DNA of 64,000 bases from an uncultured Lachnospiraceae bacterium (GCA_910588845.1 CAJURU010000013.1:14642-78641); one strand, 5' to 3'. Counted from the first letter of the stretch, positions 9,200 to 17,993 are shown. Numbers and translations: made by a program. Notes: a model not told the origin generated them from the letters alone.

Positions 9200-10021
9200 T
9201 CACCCAACTAAATATATGCCCTCTATTCTCCCCTGCGCATCGCGGACAGCGTCTCTCTCCTCCCCTGTAAAATGCTCCGCCAGCATTTCTCTGTTGATAT
9301 AAATTTTCTCACTGACAACCTGATTGTAAAAACTGACGCTCGGGAATACTCTTGCATAGACTTCTTCCATCTGATGATAACAGGCAAGGCTGAACCGATG
9401 CAGTCCGTCAAATAACCTGCTGTCTGCATCTGTCATGATATCGCATTCCTCGCGGTAACCGCACTTCTGCCAATCCTCAATCAAATGTATGAAACGTTCC
9501 AAGCGCTTTGCAGCCGTCTTTTCTTCACAATGAATCTGCTGCATTTTGACATACGCACGGTAACCGATTTCATTTTTCTTATAATAATTCTCAATAGCCA
9601 GATAACGAATAGCCGCCGCGTAATATCCGTCTGCCCGCTGCCTGCGCAGAATATCTCTGACCCTGACCTTCGTGTGGACCTCTAAGGGCATACCAAATGC
9701 AATCTCCCAGATATGAGGATAAATCCATACATAATTGGACAGATGAAGCATACGCAGATGTTCCTCAATTTCTGACTTTATAACTTCATGCACTGCGAGC
9801 AGTATAAAAACATTTTCACCAACCAAATCACTGACTGTCCTGAGCGGTACGCCCTCAATGTTACTACTGGATACCGTTGCATCCGATACAACAAAACATT
9901 TGACTCTTTGGTGCAGATTATGAATTTTTAATATGTGATATAGCTTCTTTCCGACCTCGCCCGCACCGTATATGGCAATATCATTACTTTTGATAATCTC
10001 TATTAATTCCGGTGTCCGCAT
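9200..10021 (-). CDS. Unknown protein: nucleotide-fold N-terminus plus DGLHR-containing C-terminus
   Basis: Not recognised as a named family. The N-terminus has a glycine-rich dinucleotide-type loop, IAIYGAGEVGKKLYHIL, followed by strand-helix units (VKCFVVSD; VFILLAVHE), like the small Rossmann modules in sugar-modifying and capsule proteins. The C-terminal part contains DADSRLFDGLHRFSLACY; the DGxHR core resembles the ParB/sulfiredoxin-type nucleotide site, which is inference only. It ends the long ireB-to-lactonase operon, starting four bases after the lactonase stop. ATG 10021 is preferred because an in-frame ATG at 10063 lies inside the upstream gene; its ribosome site (TAGGG) is weak. 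Confidence 0.6.
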   Translation of the reverse strand: MRTPELIEIIKSNDIAIYGAGEVGKKLYHILKIHNLHQRVKCFVVSDATVSSSNIEGVPLRTVSDLVGENVFILLAVHEVIKSEIEEHLRMLHLSNYVWIYPHIWEIAFGMPLEVHTKVRVRDILRRQRADGYYAAAIRYLAIENYYKKNEIGYRAYVKMQQIHCEEKTAAKRLERFIHLIEDWQKCGYREECDIMTDADSRLFDGLHRFSLACYHQMEEVYARVFPSVSFYNQVVSEKIYINREMLAEHFTGEERDAVRDAQGRIEGIYLVG

Positions 10022-10025
10022 ATCC

Positions 10026-11084
10026 CTACACCAACTTATGGATGTGTATACAATTCGGCTCATCTATGGAAATCGGCTTCGCCATCATTAGGAAATATTT
10101 CTTGTCATAATCAATGCGGAAAGTCGTGATCTCATTCGTATCGTGATTCAAGCTGACAAAATGTCTGCCGTCCGGAAAAATTGCCAGCGTCTTGGGGTAA
10201 TCCCCGCTTATTTTCGATTCACAAACTTCCGTCAATTCCCCGCTCGTCTCATCAATCTCATAAATCATCACAGAATTGGCGCCTGCGTTAGAACAGAACA
10301 GATATTTGCCATCCGGGCTGATTTCCATACCGGAAGCTGCACAGCCGGTCCGTCCATCTTCTTTATTTACTGTGGGCACATTCTGAATCTCTTCAAATAC
10401 CGGTCCCTCCGGGGCGCACTCATAACGATACACATTAATCTCATTGCTTTCCTCACACAATACATAAGCATGCTCGCCCTTTTTCCCAAAACGAATCATA
10501 CGAGGCGAAGAATCAAGCGGGGAGCGGATGATGTCTGCCAGTTTGAGCTTGCCCCTCTCATAATCTATTTCATAAATCTTCACATGGTCTAAACCGCCGT
10601 CCACTGCACACAAGAATTTCTGCCAGGGCGTCAATTCGACACAATTTACATGAGGGCGGTAATTATGCTCTGCAATACTCCTGCCCATACCGGTGTGGAA
10701 TATACCATCCGCGATGCCTTCAATGCTGCCGTCTTCATTCAGCCTCATCATGGAGACACGCCCGTCATGATACCCGCCCACAAACAGATAACGATTCTCA
10801 CTGTCTACCGACACATAACAGCCGCGCATACCGCCAATCCATTTCTCATTAATCGGCTCTAAATCCCCATCCTCCAAAATACGGAAAGCCGCCACGCCTT
10901 CATCCGCGATGGAATACAAAAATTTTCCATTGGCGGAAACCGTCAAATCAGAAGGGTTGCTAATTGGAACCACTTTTCGTTCCGTCAATTTGCCCTCTTC
11001 CACATCCATGTCATAAATGTGGATGCCAACGCTGCTCCCATGCGTGTATGTCCCTACATATGCCACATATCTGTCCTTATTCAT
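10026..11084 (-). CDS. Lactonase family protein (seven-bladed beta-propeller)
   Basis: Resembles the YbhE/Pgl family of 6-phosphogluconolactonases, which hydrolyse the lactone in the oxidative pentose phosphate pathway; substrate here is not proven. The 352 residues start MNKDRYVAYVGTYTHGSS and show the repeating blade patterns of the family, including NPSDLTVSANGKFLYS, SPRMIRFGKKGEHAYVL, MEISPDGKYLFCSNAGANSV and IFPDGRHFVSLNHDTNEIT. The start overlaps the trhP stop by eight bases (ATGAATAA) with AAGGAGGAG upstream, so the two are translationally coupled. Its presence at the end of a tRNA/RNA-processing operon has no obvious functional link. Confidence 0.8.
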   Translation of the reverse strand: MNKDRYVAYVGTYTHGSSVGIHIYDMDVEEGKLTERKVVPISNPSDLTVSANGKFLYSIADEGVAAFRILEDGDLEPINEKWIGGMRGCYVSVDSENRYLFVGGYHDGRVSMMRLNEDGSIEGIADGIFHTGMGRSIAEHNYRPHVNCVELTPWQKFLCAVDGGLDHVKIYEIDYERGKLKLADIIRSPLDSSPRMIRFGKKGEHAYVLCEESNEINVYRYECAPEGPVFEEIQNVPTVNKEDGRTGCAASGMEISPDGKYLFCSNAGANSVMIYEIDETSGELTEVCESKISGDYPKTLAIFPDGRHFVSLNHDTNEITTFRIDYDKKYFLMMAKPISIDEPNCIHIHKLV

Positions 11085-12318
11085 CTGCCTGCTCCTCCTT
11101 TTCCTGTCTGCGCAAAATATCATACTTTGCCAACGGCTGTCCTAAATCAATATATAATACCTGTTTGGGATGGGGCGCCGATTCCATCTCATTGCCCTCT
11201 GCATCCCTAATTGACTTCACAATCACCGGCACATTTTCCCCGCCGGGCTTCATCACTTCAATCTGTTCTCCCACCGAAAACTTATTTCTCTGCTTGATAC
11301 AGTAGCCCTTATCGGTCTTCTCTCCCACAATTCCCAAATAAGTATATTCCTTCACATAAGTGTTATTGTCATAAATCTGTGTATGCTCATCCGGTTTTCC
11401 AAAGAAAAACCCGGTTGTAAACTGCCGATACGTACAACCCACAATCTGCTCTAAATACCAGGGTATATTTTTCTCATACTGCTCCCGGGAAATAAAGTAA
11501 TTGTCTATCGCCTTGCGGTAAGTCCTCGCCACCGTTGCCACATACAGCGCCGTTTTCATCCTGCCCTCTATTTTAAAACTGTCAATGCCTGCCTGCACAA
11601 GCTCCGGGATATGCTCAACCATACATAAATCTTTAGAGTTAAAAATATAAGTGCCCCTCTCATTCTCATATACAGGCATATATTCTCCCGGCCTTGTCTC
11701 CTCCACCACTGCATATTTCCAGCGGCAGGGATGCGTACAAGCGCCCCGATTGGCGTCCCGCCCGGTAAAATAATTGCTTAACAGACATCTTCCCGAATAA
11801 GAAATGCACATCGCCCCGTGAATAAATGTCTCAATCTCCAAATCTTTGGGGATATGTTCGCGAATCTTTGCAATCTCCTGTAAAGACAGCTCCCTCGCTG
11901 AAACTACGCGCTTCGCTCCCAGCTTATACCAAAACTGATACGTTCCATAATTGGTATTATTGGCCTGCGTAGAAATGTGTACTTCAAGCTCCGGGCAAAT
12001 TTCGCGGGCAATTGCAAACACCCCGGGATCTGAGATAATCAGCGCATCCGGTTTCAACTCTTTCAGCTCCGCAAAATAATCCCTTACACCGTCAAGATCC
12101 TCGTTATGGGCCAGGATGTTGGCTGTCACATAAACCTTGACATGATGCGCATGCGCAAAATCAATGCCCTCACGCATATCCGCCATAGAAAAATTCTTCG
12201 CCTTAGCCCGCAGCCCAAATGCTTCTCCGCCGATATAGACGGCGTCCGCGCCAAAAATCACGGCTATCTTCAAAACCTCAAGGCTGCTGGCAGGTACAAG
12301 CAATTCCGGTTTGTTCAT
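11077..12318 (-). CDS. trhP: tRNA 5-hydroxyuridine synthesis protein, U32 family
   Basis: Member of the U32 'collagenase-like protease' family; the close relatives YrrN/YrrO (TrhP) are now known to be needed for 5-hydroxylation of uridine 34 in tRNA. Length 413 fits TrhP. Typical segments are ELLVPASSLEVLKIAVIFGADAVYIG, the family signature ETFIHGAMCISYSGRCLLSNY, and GACTHPCRW with conserved cysteines. The start overlaps the trmR stop by four bases (ATGA) with AAGGAGG inside trmR. Directly after trmR, as in Bacillus subtilis, this supports joint action: TrhP makes ho5U34, TrmR methylates it to mo5U34. Confidence 0.88.
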   Translation of the reverse strand: MNKPELLVPASSLEVLKIAVIFGADAVYIGGEAFGLRAKAKNFSMADMREGIDFAHAHHVKVYVTANILAHNEDLDGVRDYFAELKELKPDALIISDPGVFAIAREICPELEVHISTQANNTNYGTYQFWYKLGAKRVVSARELSLQEIAKIREHIPKDLEIETFIHGAMCISYSGRCLLSNYFTGRDANRGACTHPCRWKYAVVEETRPGEYMPVYENERGTYIFNSKDLCMVEHIPELVQAGIDSFKIEGRMKTALYVATVARTYRKAIDNYFISREQYEKNIPWYLEQIVGCTYRQFTTGFFFGKPDEHTQIYDNNTYVKEYTYLGIVGEKTDKGYCIKQRNKFSVGEQIEVMKPGGENVPVIVKSIRDAEGNEMESAPHPKQVLYIDLGQPLAKYDILRRQEKEEQADE

Positions 12319-12962
12319 ACATTCCTCCTTACACTGACAGTCACGCCATCTCCGATGGGTAGTACGGAAGTTGTCAGCTCATCCATATGGGTCAGCTCAT
12401 ACAAGTACTCGCGCATTCGTTTATGGATGGTACGATTTCTCCTTGTCACCGCATAATGGGACTCTAAAATTTCCCCATCCTGCAATACATTGTCCGAAAC
12501 TAATATACCGCCCGGCCTTAAAAGGCGCAGAACATCTGGAAGAAAATGGATATATTGGGCTTTAGCGGCGTCCATAAAGACAAAATCATACTGTTCTGAC
12601 AATTCCTGCATGACAAGTTTAGCATCCCCTTCTATCAATTGTATCACATTCTCTTTACCGGCGCGCATAAAATTTTCGCGGGCTATAGGAATCCTCTTCG
12701 CATAATTCTCAATAGTTGTAATCTTACAAGGCTTCGGATTAAAAAATTCCATCAATAATGCGGAAAATCCCACCGCAGTCCCCACCTCAAGAATACATTC
12801 CGGGCGGTTCATAGCAAGCAGGAGTTTCAAAAGATTCTGTGTTTCCCTTCGGATTACCGGCACATAATTTTTATGCGCTTCCTCTTCCAATTCCACTAAA
12901 AAACGAGGATTTCCTCTGTCTAAAGAGTTAATATATGTGCTCAAACGTTCGTCTGTTATCAT
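12315..12962 (-). CDS. trmR: tRNA 5-hydroxyuridine O-methyltransferase
   Basis: SAM-dependent O-methyltransferase of the YrrM/COMT-like family; TrmR methylates ho5U34 to mo5U34. The 215 residues include the SAM-binding motif ILEVGTAVGFSALLM (about residue 63), the acidic ENYAKRIPIARENF and FVFMDAAKAQY motif, and SDNVLQDG, all standard for metal-dependent COMT-like enzymes. It overlaps both neighbours by four bases: the mltG-like stop before and trhP after. The alternative, a small-molecule caffeoyl-CoA-type methyltransferase, is less likely because of the trhP partner. Confidence 0.88.
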   Translation of the reverse strand: MITDERLSTYINSLDRGNPRFLVELEEEAHKNYVPVIRRETQNLLKLLLAMNRPECILEVGTAVGFSALLMEFFNPKPCKITTIENYAKRIPIARENFMRAGKENVIQLIEGDAKLVMQELSEQYDFVFMDAAKAQYIHFLPDVLRLLRPGGILVSDNVLQDGEILESHYAVTRRNRTIHKRMREYLYELTHMDELTTSVLPIGDGVTVSVRRNV

Positions 12963-13342
12963 TCTGCAATTTCCTCTGTCTCTTCTTCTGCCATAACCTG
13001 CATCATTTCTATTGCAGTCTGGGACGTATTGAGTGTATAAGTTCCCGCTTTCAGCTTGTCATCATAATCCAGTACCGTAAGCTGGAGCATGAACAAGACG
13101 CCGCTTTTCACAAGCTTCTTTTCTTCCAGCAGATTTCCGAGTTCCACGGCAGACACTCCCTCTTCCACTTTTACCGTCACATCCTGTCCTGGCGCTTCAT
13201 CCATAGCAGGTTCGGTAAAAATCCGGTAACCCAGATCATAAGCAGCTGTTCCTGTCCTCAATACTGCAATCACAACGAGAACCATAATAGAAAAACTCAA
13301 TATACTGCTCACTACACTCAATACAATCTTGCTTCTTCCCAT
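12959..13342 (-). CDS. Short MltG/YceG-like membrane protein without the lytic domain
   Basis: In other Firmicutes this position holds mltG, the endolytic murein transglycosylase of about 350 residues. Here there are only 127 residues: one membrane helix (about 8-30), a linker, and a LysM-like module (VTVKVEEGVSAVELGNLLEEKKLVKSGVLFMLQ...LKAGTYTLNTSQTAIEMMQVM) that matches the N-terminal substrate-binding module of MltG. The catalytic YceG core is absent, and the next gene overlaps its stop, so this is not a recent truncation in the middle of a longer frame. It may bind glycan strands or regulate a separate transglycosylase. Confidence 0.72.
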   Translation of the reverse strand: MGRSKIVLSVVSSILSFSIMVLVVIAVLRTGTAAYDLGYRIFTEPAMDEAPGQDVTVKVEEGVSAVELGNLLEEKKLVKSGVLFMLQLTVLDYDDKLKAGTYTLNTSQTAIEMMQVMAEEETEEIAE

Positions 13343-13353
13343 AACCTTACCCT

Positions 13354-13692
13354 TTAAGTCTCAAATCCCAGATCAAACTCAATCTCCATCATTAAGCCAT
13401 AGTTAATACGCTGTATCATCCGGCATACGGCAAGCTCTGCCGCCAGATATTCATTGACATACGGCTGCGCACGCAACGGCGCAAATTCCCCCTCAAGCCG
13501 ATCCATCTCCGCGTACAAATCTACATTGCGGCATTTGTGCAGTTCAAAATTACGCCTGCGAAATTCATTGATTGCCCGTTCTTTCTCCGGTTCCTGGTGA
13601 ACAAGCTCCCGTATTCTCTGATATTCTTTATATTCGGGGCTATCTTTCACAGCTTCTATCAAACTCGCTAAACATTCGTTTATCCGCTCCAT
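13354..13692 (-). CDS. YlbF/YmcA-family helical protein
   Basis: All-helical protein of 112 residues. The pattern (LASLIEAVKDSPEYKEYQRIRELV near the start, then FRRRNFELHKC, and PYVNEYLAAELAVCRMIQRINYGL) fits the Com_YlbF family. In Bacillus subtilis YlbF (RicF) with YmcA and YaaT controls RNase Y specificity, sporulation and competence. Placed between RNase J and the mltG-like gene with 40 and 11 base gaps, which suggests an RNA-processing connection. AGAGGT precedes the ATG. The family call is good; the role is inferred. Confidence 0.8.
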   Translation of the reverse strand: MERINECLASLIEAVKDSPEYKEYQRIRELVHQEPEKERAINEFRRRNFELHKCRNVDLYAEMDRLEGEFAPLRAQPYVNEYLAAELAVCRMIQRINYGLMMEIEFDLGFET

Positions 13693-13732
13693 AACAACCT
13701 CTTGCTTTCGTCTGCAATCCTGCCTTTATCTG

Positions 13733-15397
13733 CTATACTTCCATAATAATCGGCATAATCATAGGCCTGCGCTTCGTCTTCTTCCAGACGAATTCACTGA
13801 GTTCCTCTTTCACCTCTGTCTTAATCTTACCCCAGTCTGTAATATTATTGCTCATGCAATAATCCATCACATCATCTAAGACTTTTTTCGCCTCATCCAT
13901 CAAGCTTTCCGCGCCTCTCACATAGACAAAACCGCGGCTGACAATGTCGGGACCAGCCAATACTTGACCGCTGCCAGACTCCAACGTCATTACCACAATG
14001 ATAATTCCGTCCTCAGCAAGATGCTGCCGGTCACGCAATACGATATTCCCCACATCACCTACGCCAAGCCCGTCTACCAGAATATCCCCCACGGGAACCT
14101 GGCCTGTAACCTTGGCCTCATTCTCATCCAACTCTAACACATTCCCAGAAGAGAGTATGAAAATATTCTCTTTATCATAGCCAAGCTCACGTGCAATCGA
14201 CGCCTGCGCTTTCAGATGCTTGTACTCTCCATGCACCGGAATCGCATATTTCGGTTTTACCAAAGAATAAATCAGCTTGATCTCCTCCCGGCAGGCATGG
14301 CCGGAAACATGGGCGTCCTGAAAAATCACCTCTGCGCCCTTCATAAACAATTCATTGATAACATTGGAAACTGCTTTCTCATTACCTGGAATGGGATTGG
14401 AACTAAATATAATCGTGTCCCCCGGCTTAATCGTTACCTTCTTGTGCAGATTCGCCGCCATCCTGGACAGCGCAGCCATGGACTCTCCCTGACTTCCCGT
14501 AGTAATCAGCACGGTCTGCTCATCCGGGTAATCCTTGAGCTGTTCAATATCAATCAGAGTGTTCTCCGGCATTTGCAGATAGCCAAGCTCCGTGGCAATC
14601 GAGATGATATTCACCATACTCCTTCCCTCCACGACAACCTTTCTGCCAAACTTATATGCCGAATTGATGATCTGCTGAACACGGTCCACATTGGACGCAA
14701 ACGTGGCAATAATAATACGCGTGTCCGTATGATCCGAAAATATATTGTCAAATGTTTTTCCTACCGTGCGTTCCGAATTGGTAAAGCCCAAACGCTCTGC
14801 GTTCGTACTGTCACACATCAGCGCCAACACGCCTTTTTTGCCGATTTCTCCAAATCGCTGTAAGTCTATGGCATCACCGAATACCGGCGTATAATCCACC
14901 TTAAAGTCACCGGTATGCACTACGATTCCAGCCGGTGAGTAAATAGCAAGGGCTGCCGCATCCTGAATGCTGTGGTTCGTCTTAATAAATTCTACACGAA
15001 AACAGCCTAGATTGATATGCTGCCCATATTTTACAACCTTGCGTTTCACTTTGGTGAGCATGTTATGCTCACGCAGCTTATTGTCAATAATGCCGATTGT
15101 CAGCTTCGTTGCATAGATCGGAACGTTGATGTCACGAAGCACATAGGGAATCGCCCCAATATGGTCTTCGTGTCCATGCGTGATAAAAAATCCTTTGACT
15201 TTATCAATGTTATCTTTGAGATATGTCACATCCGGGATTACCAAATCTATTCCCAGCATATCATCCTCGGGAAAAGACAATCCGCAATCCACAACAATAA
15301 TACTGTCTTCATATTCAAAGGCAGTAATATTCATTCCTATCTGCTCTAATCCTCCGAGCGGAATGATTTTCAGTTTTGAGTTATTTTTTTTCTTCAA
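13733..15397 (-). CDS. rnj: Ribonuclease J
   Basis: Metallo-beta-lactamase/beta-CASP ribonuclease with 5'-3' exonuclease and endonuclease activity in mRNA decay and rRNA maturation. Visible are the zinc motif THGHEDHIGAIPYVL, HTGDFKVDYTP, the beta-CASP segment with VVEGRSMVNI and TTGSQGESMAALSRM, and HVSGHACREEIK. The length of 554 residues is standard for RNase J1/J2. The start is probably TTG 15397 (protein starts LKKKNNSKLKIIPLGGLEQIG), because GAGAGGTG lies just upstream, while the longer frame starting at 15430 has no good ribosome site and would overlap DUF1292. It sits inside the ireB-ruvX operon, unlike in Bacillus. Confidence 0.94.
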   Translation of the reverse strand: MKKKNNSKLKIIPLGGLEQIGMNITAFEYEDSIIVVDCGLSFPEDDMLGIDLVIPDVTYLKDNIDKVKGFFITHGHEDHIGAIPYVLRDINVPIYATKLTIGIIDNKLREHNMLTKVKRKVVKYGQHINLGCFRVEFIKTNHSIQDAAALAIYSPAGIVVHTGDFKVDYTPVFGDAIDLQRFGEIGKKGVLALMCDSTNAERLGFTNSERTVGKTFDNIFSDHTDTRIIIATFASNVDRVQQIINSAYKFGRKVVVEGRSMVNIISIATELGYLQMPENTLIDIEQLKDYPDEQTVLITTGSQGESMAALSRMAANLHKKVTIKPGDTIIFSSNPIPGNEKAVSNVINELFMKGAEVIFQDAHVSGHACREEIKLIYSLVKPKYAIPVHGEYKHLKAQASIARELGYDKENIFILSSGNVLELDENEAKVTGQVPVGDILVDGLGVGDVGNIVLRDRQHLAEDGIIIVVMTLESGSGQVLAGPDIVSRGFVYVRGAESLMDEAKKVLDDVMDYCMSNNITDWGKIKTEVKEELSEFVWKKTKRRPMIMPIIMEV

Positions 15398-15426
15398 AAT
15401 GCACCTCTCTATATTCTGTTTTTGCC

Positions 15427-15687
15427 TCACATGACGATGTCAACATCATCCAAAACTTCTACAAAGATTCTGGATATGTATTCCAGTTCATCCTCGGCCT
15501 CTACCATCTCATAAATGGCTTCTTCTTCCTGCTCCTGTGACAGCCGCTTTAAAATAAATGCTTCACAGTCGCCGTCCTCTTCCTCCGTGACAAGGAGATA
15601 ATCTACGCCGTTGATACGCGTCTCCTCCATCACATAAAATTCTAAAGCCTCTCCGTCCTGGGGAGACTGAAAAGTCACTTTTTCCAT
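15427..15687 (-). CDS. DUF1292 (YrzB-like) small acidic protein
   Basis: Small, strongly acidic cytoplasmic protein of 86 residues, with FQSPQDGEALEFYVMEETRINGVDYLLVTEEE, the DUF1292 pattern. The function of the family is not known. Its place directly after ireB and ruvX is one of the most conserved gene orders in Firmicutes (yrzL-yrrK-yrzB in Bacillus subtilis), which supports the call. RNase J follows 30 bases later. Confidence 0.85.
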   Translation of the reverse strand: MEKVTFQSPQDGEALEFYVMEETRINGVDYLLVTEEEDGDCEAFILKRLSQEQEEEAIYEMVEAEDELEYISRIFVEVLDDVDIVM

Positions 15688-15719
15688 ATACGATTCCTTT
15701 ACGATTCTCTCATCCCGTC

Positions 15720-16151
15720 TTACTCTTGCTGAAATGCCTGTGCATCAAGATAGCCCTGTAAAATTAATACAGCAGCAATCTTATCCACATAGCTCTTGCG
15801 CTTCTCTCTGCGCACGCCGCTCTCCATCAATGTCCGCTCTGCCGCTACCGTCGTCAACCGCTCGTCCCACAAAACTACAGGAAGACCGCTGCGCCTCTCC
15901 AACATCTCCTTAAATTGCAGCGTTTTCTCACAGCGTTCACCTTCCGTGTTATTCATGTTCTTGGGAAAACCAAGCACAATTTGCTCCACCTGGTATTCCA
16001 CAATCAGTTCTTCCACTCTCGCCAAAGTCTGCCTGAGCTTCCCAGGCGACTTCCTTGGGATAGTCTCTACTCCCTGTGCCGTCACAAGCATCGCATCGCT
16101 CACTGCGACGCCCACTGTTTTGGAGCCAAAGTCCAAACCCATAATCCGCAT
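15720..16151 (-). CDS. ruvX: RuvX/YqgF putative Holliday junction resolvase
   Basis: RNase H-fold nuclease of the YqgF family, linked to Holliday junction resolution and to pre-16S rRNA processing. The 143-residue protein starts [19 protein letters not shown], containing the first catalytic aspartate, and also shows [17 protein letters not shown] and the [14 protein letters not shown] motif with [14 protein letters not shown] at the end. The frame continues 23 codons upstream, but ATG 16151 follows AGGAGGCGCC. It begins 11 bases after ireB. Confidence 0.92.
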   Translation of the reverse strand: MRIMGLDFGSKTVGVAVSDAMLVTAQGVETIPRKSPGKLRQTLARVEELIVEYQVEQIVLGFPKNMNNTEGERCEKTLQFKEMLERRSGLPVVLWDERLTTVAAERTLMESGVRREKRKSYVDKIAAVLILQGYLDAQAFQQE

Positions 16152-16161
16152 CTGGCGCCTC

Positions 16162-16425
16162 CTATTCCCAGAAATTGTTCCTAATATACTGGCGCAGGAT
16201 TTCCTCCACCAATTCATCACGTTCCACTTTCATTATGAGGCTTCTGGCATTCTTGTGGCTGGTAATATAGGTCGGGTCGCCGGACATGATATACCCGACA
16301 ATCTGGTTCACCGGATTGTAGCCCTTTTCCCGCAGCGCACTGTATACGATTTCCAAAATATCGTTTACATGTATCTTCTGCTCTTTCTCCACTTTAAAAA
16401 ATTGAGTATTATTTTTATCCTGCAT
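16162..16425 (-). CDS. ireB: IreB-family regulatory phosphoprotein
   Basis: Small helical protein (UPF0297, YrzL) that in Enterococcus is phosphorylated by the serine/threonine kinase IreK and affects cephalosporin resistance. The 87 residues show the hallmark [38 protein letters not shown] split by family-typical positions, with two N-terminal threonine/serine candidates. It is the first gene of the ten-gene minus-strand operon and has its own promoter. No kinase gene is present in the window. Confidence 0.93.
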   Translation of the reverse strand: MQDKNNTQFFKVEKEQKIHVNDILEIVYSALREKGYNPVNQIVGYIMSGDPTYITSHKNARSLIMKVERDELVEEILRQYIRNNFWE

Positions 16426-16477
16426 TTTTCCACGCCCTTATTTCGCTCTTTCGTTCTAATAAATCTTCTTTTTTACT

Positions 16478-16506
16478 ATTCTAATACAAATGTTCGGAAA
16501 ACTCAA
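16478..16506 (-). promoter_or_regulatory. Sigma-A promoter for the ireB operon
   Basis: Minus strand -35 TTGAGT (16501-16506) and -10 TAGAAT (16478-16483), 17-bp spacer, about 53 bases upstream of ireB. It lies in the gap after mtaB, so ireB-ruvX need not depend on mtaB transcription. Confidence 0.6.
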
Positions 16507-16516
16507 GATGTTTCTT

Positions 16517-17881
16517 TTATGCTTCCTCTAAAACGTGCTCCATCAACAAAACATGTTCTTTCAGCTTTGATGAAACAACTCCCTGCACCAGCTTATTTTC
16601 CAGATTCCCGTCCTCCTGACCGGAGAATGGAACTGCTATTTTTACATATTCTTTCGTATGCCCCAAAAAATATTCCTGCCCAGAGAAAGAAACTTTCTCT
16701 TCCAGCAATACTTCCGCCTGCCTGCCAAGATAATATTTTAAATATTCTTCATTCATCGGCGCAAGGTCTCCAAACAGCGTCTCGCTGCGCGCCTGCTTGA
16801 CTTCCTCTGGCACCTGACGCTCCATCTTCGCCGCCCGCGTACCCTCTCGTCTGGAATATTTAAAAATATGGATTTCAAAAAATCCAATCTGGCGCAAGAA
16901 TTTTCTAGTCGTCTCAAACTCTTCGTCCGTCTCCCCCGGAAAACCCACAATAACATCCGTGGTAATTGCCGGGTGGGAAAAATTGTTTCGCAAGATATCG
17001 CAAACATGCCGGTACTCTCTGCAAGTATATTTGCGGTTCATGCGCCGCAGCGTATCATCACATCCACTCTGCAAAGACAGATGGAAATGCGGGCAGATTT
17101 TGGGAAGGCGGGACAGCCGCCTGGCAAACTCCTCCGTGATGATTTTCGGTTCCAGGGAACCAAGCCGTATCCGCACAATTCCTGGCACTTTATGGACTTC
17201 TTCTATCAAATGTAAAAGATTTGTTCCTAAATCAACGCCATACGAACTCAGATGTATCCCCGTAAGTACAACCTCCCGGCAGCCGCTTGCTGCAATGCGC
17301 GCTGCTTCCTCCAGTACATCCGCAACCTGCCGGCTCCTGACACGCCCCCTGGCATATGGAATGATACAGTAACTACAAAACTGATTACAGCCATCCTGTA
17401 CTTTGACAAACGCCCGTGTACGCTCCGCCGTTCGGCTGATGGATAACGATTCATAACCGCTATCCGTGGCAATATCCTCCACCAAAGACACGGTTCTGGA
17501 TGCTGTTTCCCGCGTTGCAAAAAAACGCTCCAGCAGTATCGGCAGTTCATGCTTCTTATTATTGCCAATCAGAATATCAACGGCGTTATCCTTCTGCACC
17601 TGCTCTCTCGCTGTCTGTACATAACATCCGGCGGCAACCACCACGCTGTTGGGATTCTTCTTCTTGGCGCGGTGAACCATCTGCCTGGATTTGCGGTCAG
17701 CTATATTGGTGACGGAACATGTATTGATAACATAAACGTCGGCTGCCTCCTCAAAAGGCACAATTTCATAACCGGACGCTTCCAATAACTGTTGCATACT
17801 CTCTGTCTCATATGCATTTACCTTGCAGCCAAGATTGTGCAATGCCGCTTTTCTCATGTTGCTTTCCATACCTTTCTGCAT
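16517..17881 (-). CDS. mtaB: tRNA t6A37 methylthiotransferase
   Basis: Radical SAM methylthiotransferase that turns t6A37 into ms2t6A37 in tRNA reading ANN codons. The N-terminal UPF0004 domain has three cluster-binding cysteines (LGCKVNAYE; INTCSVTNIADRKSRQ; AAGCYVQ). The radical SAM motif is CNQFCSYCIIPYARGRVRSR (about residue 150), with a C-terminal TRAM domain. At 454 residues it matches MtaB (YqeV) rather than MiaB. Start 17881 is preferred because AAAGGAAATAAG precedes it; the frame opens 15 codons earlier and the next in-frame ATG is four codons on. Divergent from the HPr-like gene. Confidence 0.93.
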   Translation of the reverse strand: MQKGMESNMRKAALHNLGCKVNAYETESMQQLLEASGYEIVPFEEAADVYVINTCSVTNIADRKSRQMVHRAKKKNPNSVVVAAGCYVQTAREQVQKDNAVDILIGNNKKHELPILLERFFATRETASRTVSLVEDIATDSGYESLSISRTAERTRAFVKVQDGCNQFCSYCIIPYARGRVRSRQVADVLEEAARIAASGCREVVLTGIHLSSYGVDLGTNLLHLIEEVHKVPGIVRIRLGSLEPKIITEEFARRLSRLPKICPHFHLSLQSGCDDTLRRMNRKYTCREYRHVCDILRNNFSHPAITTDVIVGFPGETDEEFETTRKFLRQIGFFEIHIFKYSRREGTRAAKMERQVPEEVKQARSETLFGDLAPMNEEYLKYYLGRQAEVLLEEKVSFSGQEYFLGHTKEYVKIAVPFSGQEDGNLENKLVQGVVSSKLKEHVLLMEHVLEEA

Positions 17882-17964
17882 CTTATTTCCTTTTGACAAT
17901 TTACCACATGCGATTACAATGGCCAAACCGTTCCTTTTTCTTCCTGAAAATGGTTATGGCGTTA

Positions 17965-17993
17965 TTGACTTTTCCCCTAAAAGGCGATAAGAT
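17965..17993 (+). promoter_or_regulatory. Sigma-A promoter for the HPr-like gene
   Basis: -35 TTGACT (17965-17970) and -10 TAAGAT (17988-17993), 17-bp spacer, about 60 bases upstream of the ATG. The spacer contains a short CCCCTAAAAGG run without clear operator symmetry. Confidence 0.6.
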
